A stretch of DNA of 64,000 nt from Volvox africanus (lineage: Eukaryota; Chlorophyta; Chlorophyceae; Chlamydomonadales; Volvocaceae), in contig BSDZ01000112.1 in assembly GCA_030268105.1 (NCBI GenBank), positions 372,001-436,000 on the forward strand. Reading direction: 5' to 3'. The position numbers were made by a program, and so were the translations under genes. Below the pieces are notes generated by a model. That model ran no database searches and was not told where the DNA came from. It was given only the letters and a program-made list of their open reading frames with translations. Below, in pieces: positions 1-11,639 of this stretch (its first letter is position 1; the number at the start of each line of letters is the position of its first letter).

Positions 1-244
1 CAGCCACCCACTCATCCTGTCAATAATTTTAAATCAAAGTACAGTTATTCATACTAGCCCGGGCTTTGGTGTGATGAGCCAGGCACTGTGGTTTGTTTGG
101 ATGGGTCCAATGAAACCCTTCCAATTGCCATCCACCGTGGCCATGCATGTATGCACGGAAAAAATTAAAATATCCCTCACCCCAAATTGGCATGCAAGCT
201 ACATCTACGTATCTCCTTACTTGCATGACAGCATGATTAAATGA

Positions 245-3200
245 ATGCAATATTACTGTGCTGCAAAATTCACAGATGCATGGCTGCAAAAGCACAAGTT
301 CAGTCGTTGTCAGGACCCTCTTGGTCAGGAGGTTTATGCATGTACTCAATGCCCATTTACTGGAAGGACACGGTCGCAGCTTTATGGGCACATGAAGAGA
401 TGCAGACTTTCTTTCCCAGAGGATACCAACTTAAACATGGACAATGAGAATGACTTCAACACCTCTGATGATCATAATGAAGACCATAGCAGTAGCAGCA
501 AGGACAGTTCAGGGCATACATCAGAGGTGTTGTCAGGGGATAGCAGTGGACATTCGCAGGTTCAGGAAGAAACAGCTCTGCCCTCCTCACTTGTTTCTGC
601 TCTCATTCACGTTATGGATGATCTTGATCCTGCCAATCCTAATCACCGGCAAACTCTAGAATATATATCAGCAATCCTGGATAACTTATGCCAACATAGT
701 TATCCTGAATCTGAGGATGATGAACCCGATGCAGCAGAACTTGGTGTACTTTCACAGTTAGGGGCCATGGATCATGGGCAGTTACAGCTGCTGGAACCCA
801 CAAACCCAGCCGAGCTTCTTGCCTCAGGAAGCACTGTTCAAGCGTACAAAGAACGTTTGGATGACCCTCTGTGGAGGGTCACTGTGAATAATGGTGATGG
901 CGTTGTAGTGTGCCAAGGTAAGAGAAGTGTTGAGGCCTATTGTAGGGCATTATTAAACATCTTGCCTTGTTTGACGGATGCATGCCTTTGGAAGAAAATA
1001 AGATTGTTCTCCTGCATGTACATGCATATTGAATGCATGCAGAGGCAAGAATAACCGTGGGTCAGTTTGGATATGCCTGGCTGAAAGAAAAGATGGCTGG
1101 ACGTGTTCGAGATGTGGTTGCAGATCGACAGCTACGGTTCTTGAGGGATATCTGCTTACCTCCTGGTAACCATGTTCCACCCAGTCTTTATGTCCTCCGA
1201 AAGATGCTTGGAATACCAGACCCACGTGATTTCGAGCAGCACATCTGCCTTAGTGAAAAGTGCAGGTTTCCACCTTTACCCACAAAGGACTGGATGGATC
1301 ATCGTGATGACACATGTAATTGCCCAGAGAAGCATAAGCGCTTCAAGATGGTGACCACAAGTGCAGGGGCCCATCCATTACCCAATAAGGTGATTGAATG
1401 CTTACTTGATAAATTAAAAGCTTTAACGTTTGCAGTCATCCCATTAGTCGTTATTGGTATCATCGTAATATATTAATTTGTAGCCTATTACTGTTTCATA
1501 CTGTCATATGTTTTCAGAATGTCCCTGGTTATAGTATATATGTTCTGTTAAGGCTTGGAATGCCCTGGATATCCATTCTCTTATTGTATGCAGAGATACT
1601 GGGATTTTGGGGTGGAGAACATCATACAGGCCATGTTTTCAGATCCACTCTTCCGCCAGCTTCGTGGCACTGGCCGTGATAATGAGCCAGATGACTTCTA
1701 TGGTTCCCAAATGGCCAAAGATATTGACGCAAAAACGAATGGCCAGCTTATGCAGCATGCAAATTCTGCTTATGATCTTGGATTCGACTTTGCCCAAGTA
1801 TATCAGTTCAAAACTCATAGTGTTGGTTTATTACTGATGAGGTGAGAATATGTTGCATGAAAGGTACATTTATATTTTGATTTAATGTCAATAGGCTACC
1901 TTGCTTCAGTTACACGTGCGCGCGCGCACGTGTGTGTGTGTGTGTGTGCGTGTGTGTGTGTGCGTGCATGCGTGTGCATGCACACACACACACACATACA
2001 CACAAGGAAAAATATACATATTATGCTGCTGCATGTTTGGCCCATTCATTTCCCGTGAAATGAGAGGGCACATTATCTCCAACTTTGCATAAAGAACAGT
2101 GGGAAAACTCAAGAGAATTAGGATTTTGTTTTGTTTTGTTTTGAGGTATTTAATTGTCTTTTGACAGGAATGCTGTGGGCCACAGGTTCTCAGTTTAAAC
2201 TTGCAATATCTACACAATATTTAAGCACGTGATCATTCGTGGCCTTGATTGTAATGACTGTGATGTTCATGTATTGCTGTAACTGCTGATCCCTTATATG
2301 ATTGTCCCTTTCGTTAATAAATCCGCAGATGCACAGACCTACCTGTCGCACACAGATCTAAACGTCGTTTTACTTATATCCTTACAGTGATTCCTGGTCC
2401 AGAAGAGCCATCAAGTATGGATGTTTATGTTTCACGGACACTTGATGCATTTAAAGAATATGGGCCATATAGTGAAAGTTCACTTATGGTTATGGGCAAT
2501 GACCGACAACTGTTTGAGCACAAGATCTTCTTAAGTGCTATATTTGCAGGTACGTCACGTTTGCATATGTACGCGCTCAATCATGCTATTGTGTCTAAGA
2601 AATATGCACAAAATTTGGATAAGGGGTGTTAACACTGTGGGCAACTCACCCTGCAAACACGAGCACCAGGGCCCCTGACCGGGATGAGCCAAAGTGGGTA
2701 TATATAATATTTGTGGCACTCCTTAAATATTTGGATATATGTTATATATGTGTATAATGATAAGAATATTGTGATTGAGGCCAGCAAGACAGCTTGTTTA
2801 CATAATTGACATAAGATTGGTACTTTGCATGTGTCCTTTTTGCTGTTTGCCTCATTTGCATGCATGCAGATACTCCTGCTAACAGGAAATTAAGTTTGTG
2901 GAACTCACACACATCAGCTACTGGATGTGGCCACTGCCTACTGAAGGGGGTGAGTGGTGAGGGTGGTGGCATGTACTTTCCTGGCTACGCAGTAGACGCT
3001 GATGTCAACTGCATTTTCGATGGTGTTATACCGGACATGGAAAATGCTCCCCTGTCAGCACGTTGTGGGGACCCAAGAATAATGGTCAGCCATGAAATGC
3101 ATCTCAAGCGTGCAGCATTGGCTATGAAAGATCCTCAGTGGACTGGGATTGTAGGCTGTAAAGGCCTTAGCCCAATTATTCGAGAGCTTGACTACTGCAA

Positions 3201-4629
3201 CTATAATGACGTCTTTGTCGTACCAGTTGCACATGCAGCCCTTTTTGGTGTTATAAAGCGTTTTTGGAACACTATTCTTGGAAAGCTTGGAAGACATGTC
3301 ATGGACTACACCATTCTTGGCCCACAGCGGAAAATTATGGCACAGCGTGCAAGCCACATTATCACAACCAATGACCTTAACCGGCCGTATCGTGACATAG
3401 TAAAACACAGAGGTACCTGGACAATGGAGGACTGGTTGCATTGGTTAGATAGCTATTCAGTCTACATCCTTCATGAGGAAGACTCCCTGCAAAGCAGCAC
3501 ACCACTGATGCCAGTTGTCCAACGTGTTGTCGATGGTATTACCAAGTCCTTTAATATTAAGGTCATGTGGAACAATTTACGGACAGCACTACTGCATTAC
3601 TTCCGTTATGATCCTTCGGACTTTTCAGCAGACGCCAACAATCATGCTGCGAAGCTGCTGAAGTCTTTCAGCATTGCAGCTGAACATGTCTTTGGGATAC
3701 AGTTCTGTACTTACAACCTACATATCCTAGTCTGCAGACTGCGAGAGCAGGAGAATGCACGGGGGCACGTTGCATTTGCTACCGAGTTCTGGGTAGAGCG
3801 TGGAATGCAAATGATGAAGAGTATTGTTAAGTACAGATCACCTACCGTTCCAGAACTCGTACTTGCAGGTGGCTACCTTGCATCTCTTTGGCTCACACAT
3901 CTCAAAGCTGCCCATCCTGAAACGTTTAGGACATTTGATGAATGGGTCCCAGGATACCGTGCAGATAATATTCAATTAAATCCCAGCAAAAGAGATGTTT
4001 TCTTAGATGAGGAGGACAGTGAGGGCTCACAGCTTCTTGGCCAGGGCTACATTGCTGATGCAGAACAGCGATCACACATTCTTGGTGGTATTCTGCGCAC
4101 AGAGGAGACAGAAGATTTCATGGCCCGTACTAACTTATTACCATCGGTCCTACAAGACAGTGACATATACATTTTCAAGCGGGCACTGAAACGGAGAGAT
4201 GAGGTGGTGCTTTCAGTGGATTATGCCAGGGCCACTAAGCGACAGTCTTACCATTTCAAGTGCAAGTATGGCCCTGGGGGTATGGTTTCAGAGAGTGACC
4301 CTAGGGTAAGCATTTTCATTGGGGAAATATTATTCTTTGCGCTGATCCGTCCAAGGTGTGATGTGGCACCTGTAAAAGTTGCTGTCTGCAATCTGCACCG
4401 AGCTGAGGTGTTGAGGCCCAAGGAGCTTTACCGGGTGAAGGATTACTCCAGGCGGGATGCCACGGTGAATGAGGTACGACAGGAAATACTCCTTAATTAT
4501 TTTCCCAAGGAGGTTGGCATGATAGATTCAAAGGTCATTCGTTGCCGTGTCAACAATGAGCTAAGCTATTTCCTCACATATATTACCTTCTCTCAGCTTC
4601 CGACCAATGATGGAGGTGAATATGCCTGA
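245..4629 (+). CDS. Tnp2-type transposase of CACTA element, five exons
   Basis: Exons 245-917, 1043-1389, 1594-1841, 2329-2549 and 2870-4629 join in frame through GT-AG introns to give 1,082 residues. The ATG at 245 directly follows an in-frame stop (242-244), though an upstream exon cannot be excluded. A C2HC zinc finger lies at residues 33-53 (C-x2-C-x12-H-x3-C), followed by an acidic Ser-rich stretch. The exon 3/4 and 4/5 joins rebuild the Tnp2-family signature VIPGPEEPSSMDVY and then a cysteine pair (TGCGHC). Exon 5 carries CKGLSPI and the conserved His/aromatic blocks. Tnp2 binds the element ends and catalyses excision and integration in the nucleus. I see no frameshift or internal stop, so this may be an autonomous source. 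A volvocine-type polyadenylation signal TGTAA is at 4755-4759. Introns 3 and 4 hold a microsatellite and a dispersed repeat. Confidence 0.85.
1912..2002. repeat. GC/GT/CA alternating purine-pyrimidine repeat
   Basis: This lies in intron 3 of the transposase. It opens with a 22-bp perfect palindrome at 1912-1933 built from CG and GT steps, continues as (GT)n, then (CA)n. Such alternating tracts can adopt Z-DNA or cruciforms. Confidence 0.9.
2626..2695 (+). repeat. Dispersed repeat 'TGTTACACTGTGGG', copy A
   Basis: It begins GTGTTAACACTGTGGGC and contains GGGCCCCTGACCGGG. The same sequence order recurs at 46824-46962 (plus) and 18990-19140 (minus). This copy lies in intron 4 of the transposase. 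The TG start suggests an LTR end or a small non-autonomous element, but no complementary terminus was found. Confidence 0.7.
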
Positions 4630-5853
4630 TCATTTGCTGCTGATTGGGTACATGTGCACAAGCACAATTAAAATGTAGTTGTGAACTCTTGTATGTAGCC
4701 TGTGCATGTTGTACCTAATATGGGGGCTGGGGTTTATTGATGCCGGACATTGCTTGTAAAAAAGTGAGAGGCATGGTACATTTGATTTTGTGATCAATCA
4801 AGCCTCATGAACAGTGTATGGGGAACCAATTAGTTAGCATGGTAGGGTGCGGACTTGCTTTCTATTATTCCTTAAGCCCCAGGAAGAAGGGGCGGGGTTT
4901 ACACAAGTGTACAGTTGCATGTTGTTTACCTTGGAAGGCTTAACTCCAGGGGATTGTGACTATATTGTCATTAGCTTCATTTGGTGGTTGATGGAAAAGG
5001 GTATACATCATGTGTATGGCAGATCTTGCGCCATGTTACCCGCGCCTTGGTGATGTTTTCTTGTTCTATCTGACTGCAGACCCTTTACTTTCCCGCATTT
5101 TTGCTGGGGTTTCCTTGCATGCATACGTATTCATATGTGGCGTTCAAGGTTAAGATCATGCAGACACATGCCGCTGGAGTGTGCTAGGAATAGGGAGTAC
5201 CAGTACATGTATGTGCTTCCCTGTCTGCTGCTAAATAATGAATGTGTGGATTGATGTAATTGATTTGGGGACAGGATTCATTATGTTTGGTTGCTGCCCT
5301 TCGTTCAAAATCATAATGCATATGCTGCTAGGAAGTATCAAAGATATGTGCACGCTTTTGTGGTAAGAAACAATTATGCTGGCTTCCAAAAGTCAATAGT
5401 TCCCTGGCATTTATCTGCTGTATTTACTTGCATGCATGCAGCTTCATTCAGTGCATGCTATACGGGATGACAGAGTTGACACAATGTTTATTTATTGCTT
5501 TGAATGACACACAAACAGATGGACGACCATTCAAATAAAGGAAGTAAGTTAGAGTAGTCTAATAGCCTTCTTCTTTACGAACTGCAAATCGTTTGAATCT
5601 ATAGGAGTACCAAGGTGGTCAAGTTACGACTTCCGTACTGAAATCAGAACCTTAAGGGCTAAGCCTGGCCCAACAGCTGGACTTCTTCATATCATGAGTG
5701 AAATCACGATTTTGGCAGTTGGCATGGACTATTGGCGAATGACATAAACATTTTAAACAAGGTGTATAGGGCATACACATATCTTACACTTTCCTTTCAT
5801 GCATATGCACAAATATGCATGCTCACGGGGTGTACTTCTTTGGTCGACGTTGT
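4630..5853. other. Non-coding interior of CACTA-1
   Basis: This is the stretch between the transposase stop and the part shared with CACTA-2. Only short open frames are present and none is convincing. Homology to CACTA-2 starts at about 5854. Confidence 0.6.
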
Positions 5854-5981
5854 ACACAGTCGTCAGGTCGTCCATGTCATACGGTAGCAGTTCTGTTGGA
5901 CAGGCAGCATACGTACAATTTCTGCAGCATCAACAGCTAATAATATATTTATAAAGGAATATTAATTGCTTCAGTAACGAA

Positions 5982-6610
5982 TGGAGCCGCCTTCTGCTTA
6001 TGATGGAATGACATGAAACTCTTTGCATCCCAGAAACACTATTTCCTGAAAGTCAGGAACATTTTCAGTGTGTCATGCCTCGAACGGAGCCACTGGAAGG
6101 CAACATCGTGTTGGAGCTGCTAGATGGCATCGATGAAGGCAGCGGCAGCTTGGCTCAAAGCTTGGCTCTTCCTTGTTTAAGTAGCGATGAGAAGTGACTT
6201 CATTGTGACGTGGATGTTTAGAATTACCATTGCAAAGTTTGTACTTGTGATGCCCTGTCTATGTGCATTTTATGCTGTGATATGTTTTGGTAGCCAACGC
6301 CGCCTGTACGCCTTGCTTGTAGGTGTGAGCTGCAGGATCTAAGGAAGAAAGTGCAGCTGCAGGAGGAAAGCCTGCATGTGGAGCAGGAACACTCGTTTTC
6401 TCTGCAAAGCGAGCTTGACACGGAGCGGCTTAAGCTCCAAAGCCAGGAAACGGATGTCAAATTGGAGTGGAGCGATCAGCAAGCTTGCAAAAGGAGCTCT
6501 TGATGATGGTTTCGTTGCACCAGTACCTGGGAGCGAGGGCCAGCGGGATGGGATGGAAGGCCAGGGTTCTGGGCAGCCCTCAGTACAGCACCGTCTAGAG
6601 GAATCATTGG
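5982..6610 (+). pseudogene. Second gene of the CACTA family, damaged; coiled-coil part
   Basis: The sequence after ATG 5982 matches the intact 73-residue frame of CACTA-2 (11072-11293, minus) but is frameshifted a few codons in, where a short stretch is missing. Downstream, an acceptor-like site near 6328 opens a frame of about 58 codons (to about 6505) beginning CELQDLRKKVQLQEESLHVE, a strongly heptad-patterned coiled coil. About 260 bp including this segment are absent from CACTA-2. In maize En/Spm the second product, TNPA, dimerises and binds subterminal repeats; a similar role here is inference from position and coiled coil only. Confidence 0.45.
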
Positions 6611-7375
6611 GTTAGGAACGTGCTTGGAGTTTCTGGAGCCATGAAACAATTTTGGTTAGGAATGTGCATGACGTTTTTTATGCGATGATAAAATAATAAC
6701 CGTGCTGAAAATTGTGGCGTGAATCCGTTGAACTATTCATTCCCGTGCAGCGATTGAACTATTCTGCCTTGCCTTATGTCTGGATTTGGGAAGCATTGGG
6801 GTCATAGATTACGTCTCACACATGGTCATTTTCATGGTCAATTTTCGCACCTACGCAAAGCTGCTATGGTGCTTGCCGGACAAGGCTAAATAATTTTGGG
6901 GGCCTGCTCGATGTGTAACTGTGGCTCTTGGTGACTTTGTTTGGGTCTCCATCTGGCAACATTGTTGCCTGGCTACTGTGTAAGGTTTGCTGTTGCCAAC
7001 TTTCCGCGATCCTTACCCACGCTTGCTAACTCCGGCAGCTTGCTGCTTAATAATTAGAAACCCTTCCATCATTAGAAAGGTAGCCATGAACAGCCATGTG
7101 TGGCACTTAAGAGTTTTATGTTAAAAAGTAAGCCACATTTACAGGTTCTAAATCCATATAATGGTAGCGATTTAGCGATGTTAACAAGCGTTCACCAGAG
7201 CAATCTCTTGTCAACGACTAGTATTCATAGCGCTATCCTAAATTGAAATTAACTTTGAAGATATTTTATGCACAAAGTCTCCAATGCTACTGCACAATAA
7301 GAGCAAGTAAGCAAACTAAATAAATCCGGCGAACCCGTGCTCCGAACTTTATTATGCGCTATCTACATAAACTTT

Positions 7376-7770
7376 GCGTAAACTGCGTTACAGTGCGTTA
7401 CGTGCGTATGGTAACGCAATGTACGCAAGATATACGCAAGCTGTTTGCGTACAGTTAACGCGTGCATTAGGTTTGCGATCGCGTGCGTTAGGTTTGCGTT
7501 AGGCTCGCGTTAGAACATACGCAAGCCCCCGATTTTCGAGCACCACGAAACGTAATAAAAATTACAGGGAACTTTTATAATCATTATAAATATTGTTTTC
7601 ATTTAAACGAACTTGAAAACGACGCACTATAACAGACGTTCTGTCCAGTTTTCTATTTCTTTGCGTTAGGCTCGCGTTAGGCTAACGCAACCGCTAATGC
7701 ACAAAACGCACACATACGCGCCCTAACGCAGCCTAACGCGAGCCTAACGCACGAATCTGTTGTTATAGTG
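7376..7770. repeat. Subterminal repeat array and right terminal inverted repeat of CACTA-1
   Basis: Many copies of TGCGTTAGG or its complement, with variants TACGCAAG and TAACGCA, occur in both orientations, ending in the terminal TTGTTATAGTG. Arrays of this kind next to CACTA ends are normally the binding sites that bring the two ends together. Confidence 0.85.
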
Positions 7771-7791
7771 AATATACAGCGTGCCTCAATA

Positions 7792-8325
7792 TCACGTGAC
7801 TTCTGGGGTAAAGTGTACAAGCAGGGCAACAGTCAACTCATCAAACGTGAAGTTTTCCCGTGCAGTGATCCATTGATCATACCATGTCTTTGCTATACCC
7901 TCGAGGGTATTCCCAACAAAGAGACACCTCACCTCATCATGTTCACCGCCATGGACCCACTGCAGGTACTTCCAAATATCACGTAGATAGAAACGAGTTG
8001 CATTCACAATGTCACGTCCAACATTCATATCATGCAAGATAAATAATTTCGGTGCTGTGATAGTAAACCTCTTCACCTCATTACCATCGGCGCGGTCTTG
8101 CATTTGAGGCGATAGCAAACCCCGTTGATTGGCAATTCCATCTGTAACCGTCAGGGCTGCCAAGTGTGGTGTAGTAAGATGGATAAGGGCCTGAAACACA
8201 AGAGGATCTTGAGCAGTAATTGTGTCAATAGTCTCAGGATCCCTATCAAACGTTCTAGGAATGGTACCCGGCTCAGGTGGACATGCCAAGCCTACAAACG
8301 ACGGGTCATCACGTCCCGTCATCAT
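7792..8325 (-). pseudogene. Copia-like gag fragment
   Basis: A 177-codon open frame on the minus strand. The C-terminal third, LEGIAKTWYDQWITARENF followed by FDELTVALLVHF, matches the helical core of retrotransposon Gag proteins. The frame stops at 7792, 22 bp before the CACTA-1 end, so it is truncated. A diverged relative is at 34455-34764, sharing an ATRxYLRD block. Gag forms the cytoplasmic particle in which reverse transcription occurs; this copy cannot be functional. Confidence 0.65.
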
Positions 8326-8816
8326 GGAACACTGACCAATATATTCAAATTGCGTGACAATAAACGATGCACATAATTCTAAAGCAAGTGTGCAAGGGAT
8401 TCACATGAATCTAGCACAAGAGTACAAGTAATTTGGTCAGCGCACTGACAATACTCTTGCAGACTTCGAGTAGATATGGTAGATACGTACTCATTTGGTC
8501 CCTGTAGTCCGCGTGATCAAAGCCTCCAGCTGATTAGCACGCAAGTTGTAACCAGGAGCTATCGCAAGCGGTGCTGGACCACTAGTTTCACCTGCAACTC
8601 AGAGCGAAGGCTCACACCACAATTGCAGTAAACTACAAAGGTATAAAAGCAATCACAATTTGGAAGCAACAGTATCTAATATGGAGTGGACAAGTTCTTC
8701 GGCGATAATGTCTAGTGGGCTACATTGCCCATCGTCGACAGTCATCCTAGAAAGAACTTACTTCCTATCAAGCATCATTAGGCAGTCAGGCAATGAACCT
8801 GTCTCGATACCAAATT

Positions 8817-9625
8817 TGTTGTATCCTTCCTTCTTCAATCATGCACTGAATCTGCACGTCTGGATGTTAGCTAAGTGCACACCAAGCTTACGAACAGCAA
8901 GGCGATCCAATGCAAGCAAAGTGACAGTGGAAGACTCAATGATGAGGAAAGATCCAACTTACAGTAGTCTTCGTTTACAAATAGGTAGTCGGCCGTCAGA
9001 CCCCACGGGCAATGTTCATCATCTGGCTGAAGATGATATGCTGGAATAGCTCAGGCCGAATATAAATGAGTATAACGTATGTATGCGAATTAGATAGTAA
9101 TAAGTACACGAGTACTTAGTCCAAAGTAGCATCGAGCCGACTTCGGTCTCTAGGCGGCCGTCCTCGCACCTATCACGCCGCAACACCGATGTGCAGTACA
9201 GGTCTCACTGGATTCCGATCTCAAGTGTGAGTACCATTGTGGCACTGCTATAAATATTGCGTAATCCGTGATATTAATCAATGCAATGCATGCAATATGT
9301 GAAGGTCCGAATAATGATATTCGGTTGCCGACCCAACCATCACGATCATCGCATATTGCATACGTGTATGGTTTATGACACAGATGAGGTAATAACAAGT
9401 ATTATTACGTGGGATACTATGCCAACAGATAGATCGCGCATTAATTATCAGCATCGAGTCAAACATGTTGACCAACAGCATGATGTCGTAGATGATAATG
9501 CGACATGCCTGATTAGCTAGATATATTCAAATATATCATGCTAATATAATTATGTCATGCTCCATAATGCCCAAATGGATTGCAGTCTACTTCGGTGCAA
9601 ACGGTGATTGAACCGGCGTACAACA
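8817..9625 (-). repeat. LTR of the Copia-like element (copy 1)
   Basis: The bounds are TGTTGTATCC at 8817 and GTACAACA at 9625 (plus-strand reading), the TG...CA ends of an LTR. It is related over several blocks to 34996-35852 and to 16690-17605, for example the GTCCTCGCAC and ATATTCGGTTG segments. No gene is seen in it. Confidence 0.65.
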
Positions 9626-9762
9626 GCTGACGGGGGTAAGCATCCCATCATGGGCAGGATCACCCTTAGCCTATCGTTAGGTCCTTTGCGTGTTGTGACC
9701 CGGCCGTACGTGCTGCAGGGCTTGGCAGAGACTGCACCGTACATAATGGGGTCTGCGACATT
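9626..9762 (+). pseudogene. Gypsy pol fragment, left of CACTA-2
   Basis: The plus frame reads SLGPLRVVTRPYVLQ...GSAT, almost the same as the minus-strand Gypsy copy near 36250-36350 (LGIGPLRVVTRPYVLQ). It lies between protease and reverse transcriptase. It continues exactly at 14072 once CACTA-2 and one ATT are removed. Confidence 0.75.
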
Positions 9763-10160
9763 CACTATAACAACAGATTCGTGCGTTAGGCTCGCGTTAG
9801 GCTGCGTTAGGGCGCGTATGTGTGCGTTTTGTGCGTTAGCGGTTGCGTTAGCCTAACGCGAGCCTAACGCAAAGAAATAGAAAACTGGACAGAACGTCTG
9901 TTATAGTGCGTCGTTTTCAAGTTCGTTTAAATGAAAACAATATTTATAATGATTATAAAAGTTCCCTGTAATTTTTATTACGTTTCGTGGTGCTCGAAAA
10001 TCGGGGGCTTGCGTATGTTCTAACGCGAGCCTAACGCAAACCTAACGCACGCGATCGCAAACCTAACGCACGCGTTAACTTTACGCAAACAGCTTGCGTA
10101 TATCTTGCGTACAGTGCGTTACGATACGCACGTAACGCACTGTAACGCAGTTTACTCAAA
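9763..10160. repeat. Left terminal inverted repeat and subterminal array of CACTA-2
   Basis: CACTATAACAACAGATTCG, then repeated GCGTTAGG/CCTAACGC motifs. It is nearly identical in inverted orientation to 7376-7770. Confidence 0.9.
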
Positions 10161-11071
10161 GTTTATGTAGATAGCGCATAATAATGTTCGGAGCACGGGT
10201 TTGCCGGATTTATTTAGTTTGCTTACTTGCTCTTATTGTGCAGTAGTCTCGAGACTTTGTGCATAAAATATCTTCAAAGTTAATTTCAATTTAGGATAGC
10301 GCTATGAATACTAGTCGTTGTACAAGAGATTGCTCTGGTGAACGCTTGTTAACATCGCTAAATCGCTACCATTATACGAATTTAGAATCTGTACATGTGG
10401 CTTACTTTATAACATAGAACTCTGAAGTGCCACACATGGCTGTTCAGGGCTACCTTTCTAATTATGGAAGGCTTTCTAATTATTGAGCAGCAAGCTGCCG
10501 GAGTTAGCAAGTGTGGGTAAGGACCGAGGAAATTTGGAAACAGCAAACCTTACACAGTAGCCAGGCAACAATCTTTCCAGATGGAGACCCAAACAAAGTC
10601 ACCAAGAGCCACAGTTACACATCGAGCAGGCCCCAAAAATTAGATAGCCTTGTCTGGCAAGCATCATAGCAGCTTGGCGTATGTGTGAAAATTGACCATG
10701 AAAACGAGCATGTGTGAGAGGTACTCTATGACCCCAAGGCTTCCCCAATACAGACATATTGCAATGCAGAATAGTTCAATCGCTGCACGGGAATGAATAG
10801 TTCAACGGATTCACGCTACAATTTTCAGCACGGTCATTATTTTGTTATTGCATCAAAAACGTCATGCACATTCCTAACCAGAATTGTTTCATGGCTCCAG
10901 AAACTCCAAGCACGTGCCTAAGCCGATGACGGCGCTGTACTGAGGGCTGCCCAGAACCCTTGCCTTCCATCCCATCCCGCTGGCCCTGGCTCCCAAGACG
11001 GGGCACATAGACGGGGCATCTCTAGTACAAACGTTGCAATGGTGATTCTAAACATCCTCGTCACAATGAAG

Positions 11072-11293
11072 TCACTTCTCATTGCTACTAAAACCAGGAA
11101 GAGCCAAGCTTTGAGCCAAGCGGCTGCTGCCTTGGTCGATGCCATCTAGCACATCCGATGCAATGTTGCCTTCTAGTGGTTCCCTTCCAGGCATGACACA
11201 CTGAAAATGTTCCTGACTTTCAGGGGAAAAGTGTTTTCGGGATGTAAAGAGTTTCATACGGGACTTTCCATCATAAGCAGAAGGCGGCTCCAT
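11072..11293 (-). CDS. 73-residue protein of the CACTA family, function unknown
   Basis: An intact frame from ATG at 11293 (MEPPSAYDGKSRMKLF...) to a stop at 11072. It is conserved with a frameshifted copy at 5982-6200 in CACTA-1, including the stop codon, so it is probably a real exon of the family's second gene. I recognise no domain. It could be one exon of a longer spliced product, since CACTA-1 has a coiled-coil segment just downstream that this copy lacks. Confidence 0.4.
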   Translation of the reverse strand: MEPPSAYDGKSRMKLFTSRKHFSPESQEHFQCVMPGREPLEGNIASDVLDGIDQGSSRLAQSLALPGFSSNEK

Positions 11294-11639
11294 TCGTTAC
11301 TGAAGCAATTATTATTTCTTTACAAATATATGATTAGCTGTTGATGCTGCAGAAATTATACGTATGCTGCCTGCGCAAGCAAGGTTGTCCAATAGAACTG
11401 CTACTGTATGACATGGACGACCTGACGACTGTGTACAATGGGTGGCATTAAATGTACATATAAAGGATGTTGTAAAGCAGGGTTTCGAAACATTGTTGCT
11501 TACATGGGATTGATTGGCAGCCGCACAACCCTGGACGGAGTACGGAAGCACTACTCTTCGCTTTTAAGTAGTAAGTATGCATAAGATTTGTATTTTACTT
11601 TAACTAGTAAAAGAATAAGTTTTTTTCCTGCGTTTATTT

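Larger units (their letters stand above)
1..7770 (+). mobile_element. CACTA/EnSpm DNA transposon (CACTA-1), left end outside the window
   Basis: The right terminus is at 7770, where the sequence ends TTGTTATAGTG, the inverted form of CACTATAACAA. The last 400 bp hold a dense array of GCGTTAGG/CCTAACGC motifs. The element carries a Tnp2-type transposase (245-4629) and a second, damaged gene (about 5982-6610). Its right 1.9 kb (5854-7770) is repeated in inverted orientation at 9763-11432, as the matching end of CACTA-2. No CACTA end is visible near position 1, so the left end lies upstream of the window. It is inserted in a Copia-like gag; the three bases after it are AAT, the expected TSD size for this superfamily, but the partner copy is off-window. 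CACTA elements move by cut-and-paste using Tnp2. Confidence 0.85.
7771..9625 (-). mobile_element. Copia-like LTR retrotransposon remnant: LTR, leader and gag
   Basis: Read on the minus strand, an LTR (9625 to 8817, TGTTGTAC to ATACAACA) is followed four bases later by TGGTATCGAGACAGG. This resembles the plant-type initiator-tRNA-Met primer-binding site TGGTATCAGAGC. A leader follows, then a gag-like frame that stops where CACTA-1 is inserted (7770/7771). The 3' part of the element is therefore left of CACTA-1, outside the window. The LTR end at 9625 abuts Gypsy pol sequence, so this element landed in the Gypsy copy first. Confidence 0.65.

Noticed and set aside
8660..9049. 129-codon plus-strand frame
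   Set aside because: Lies across the leader/LTR of the minus-strand Copia element; no similarity between copies at protein level.
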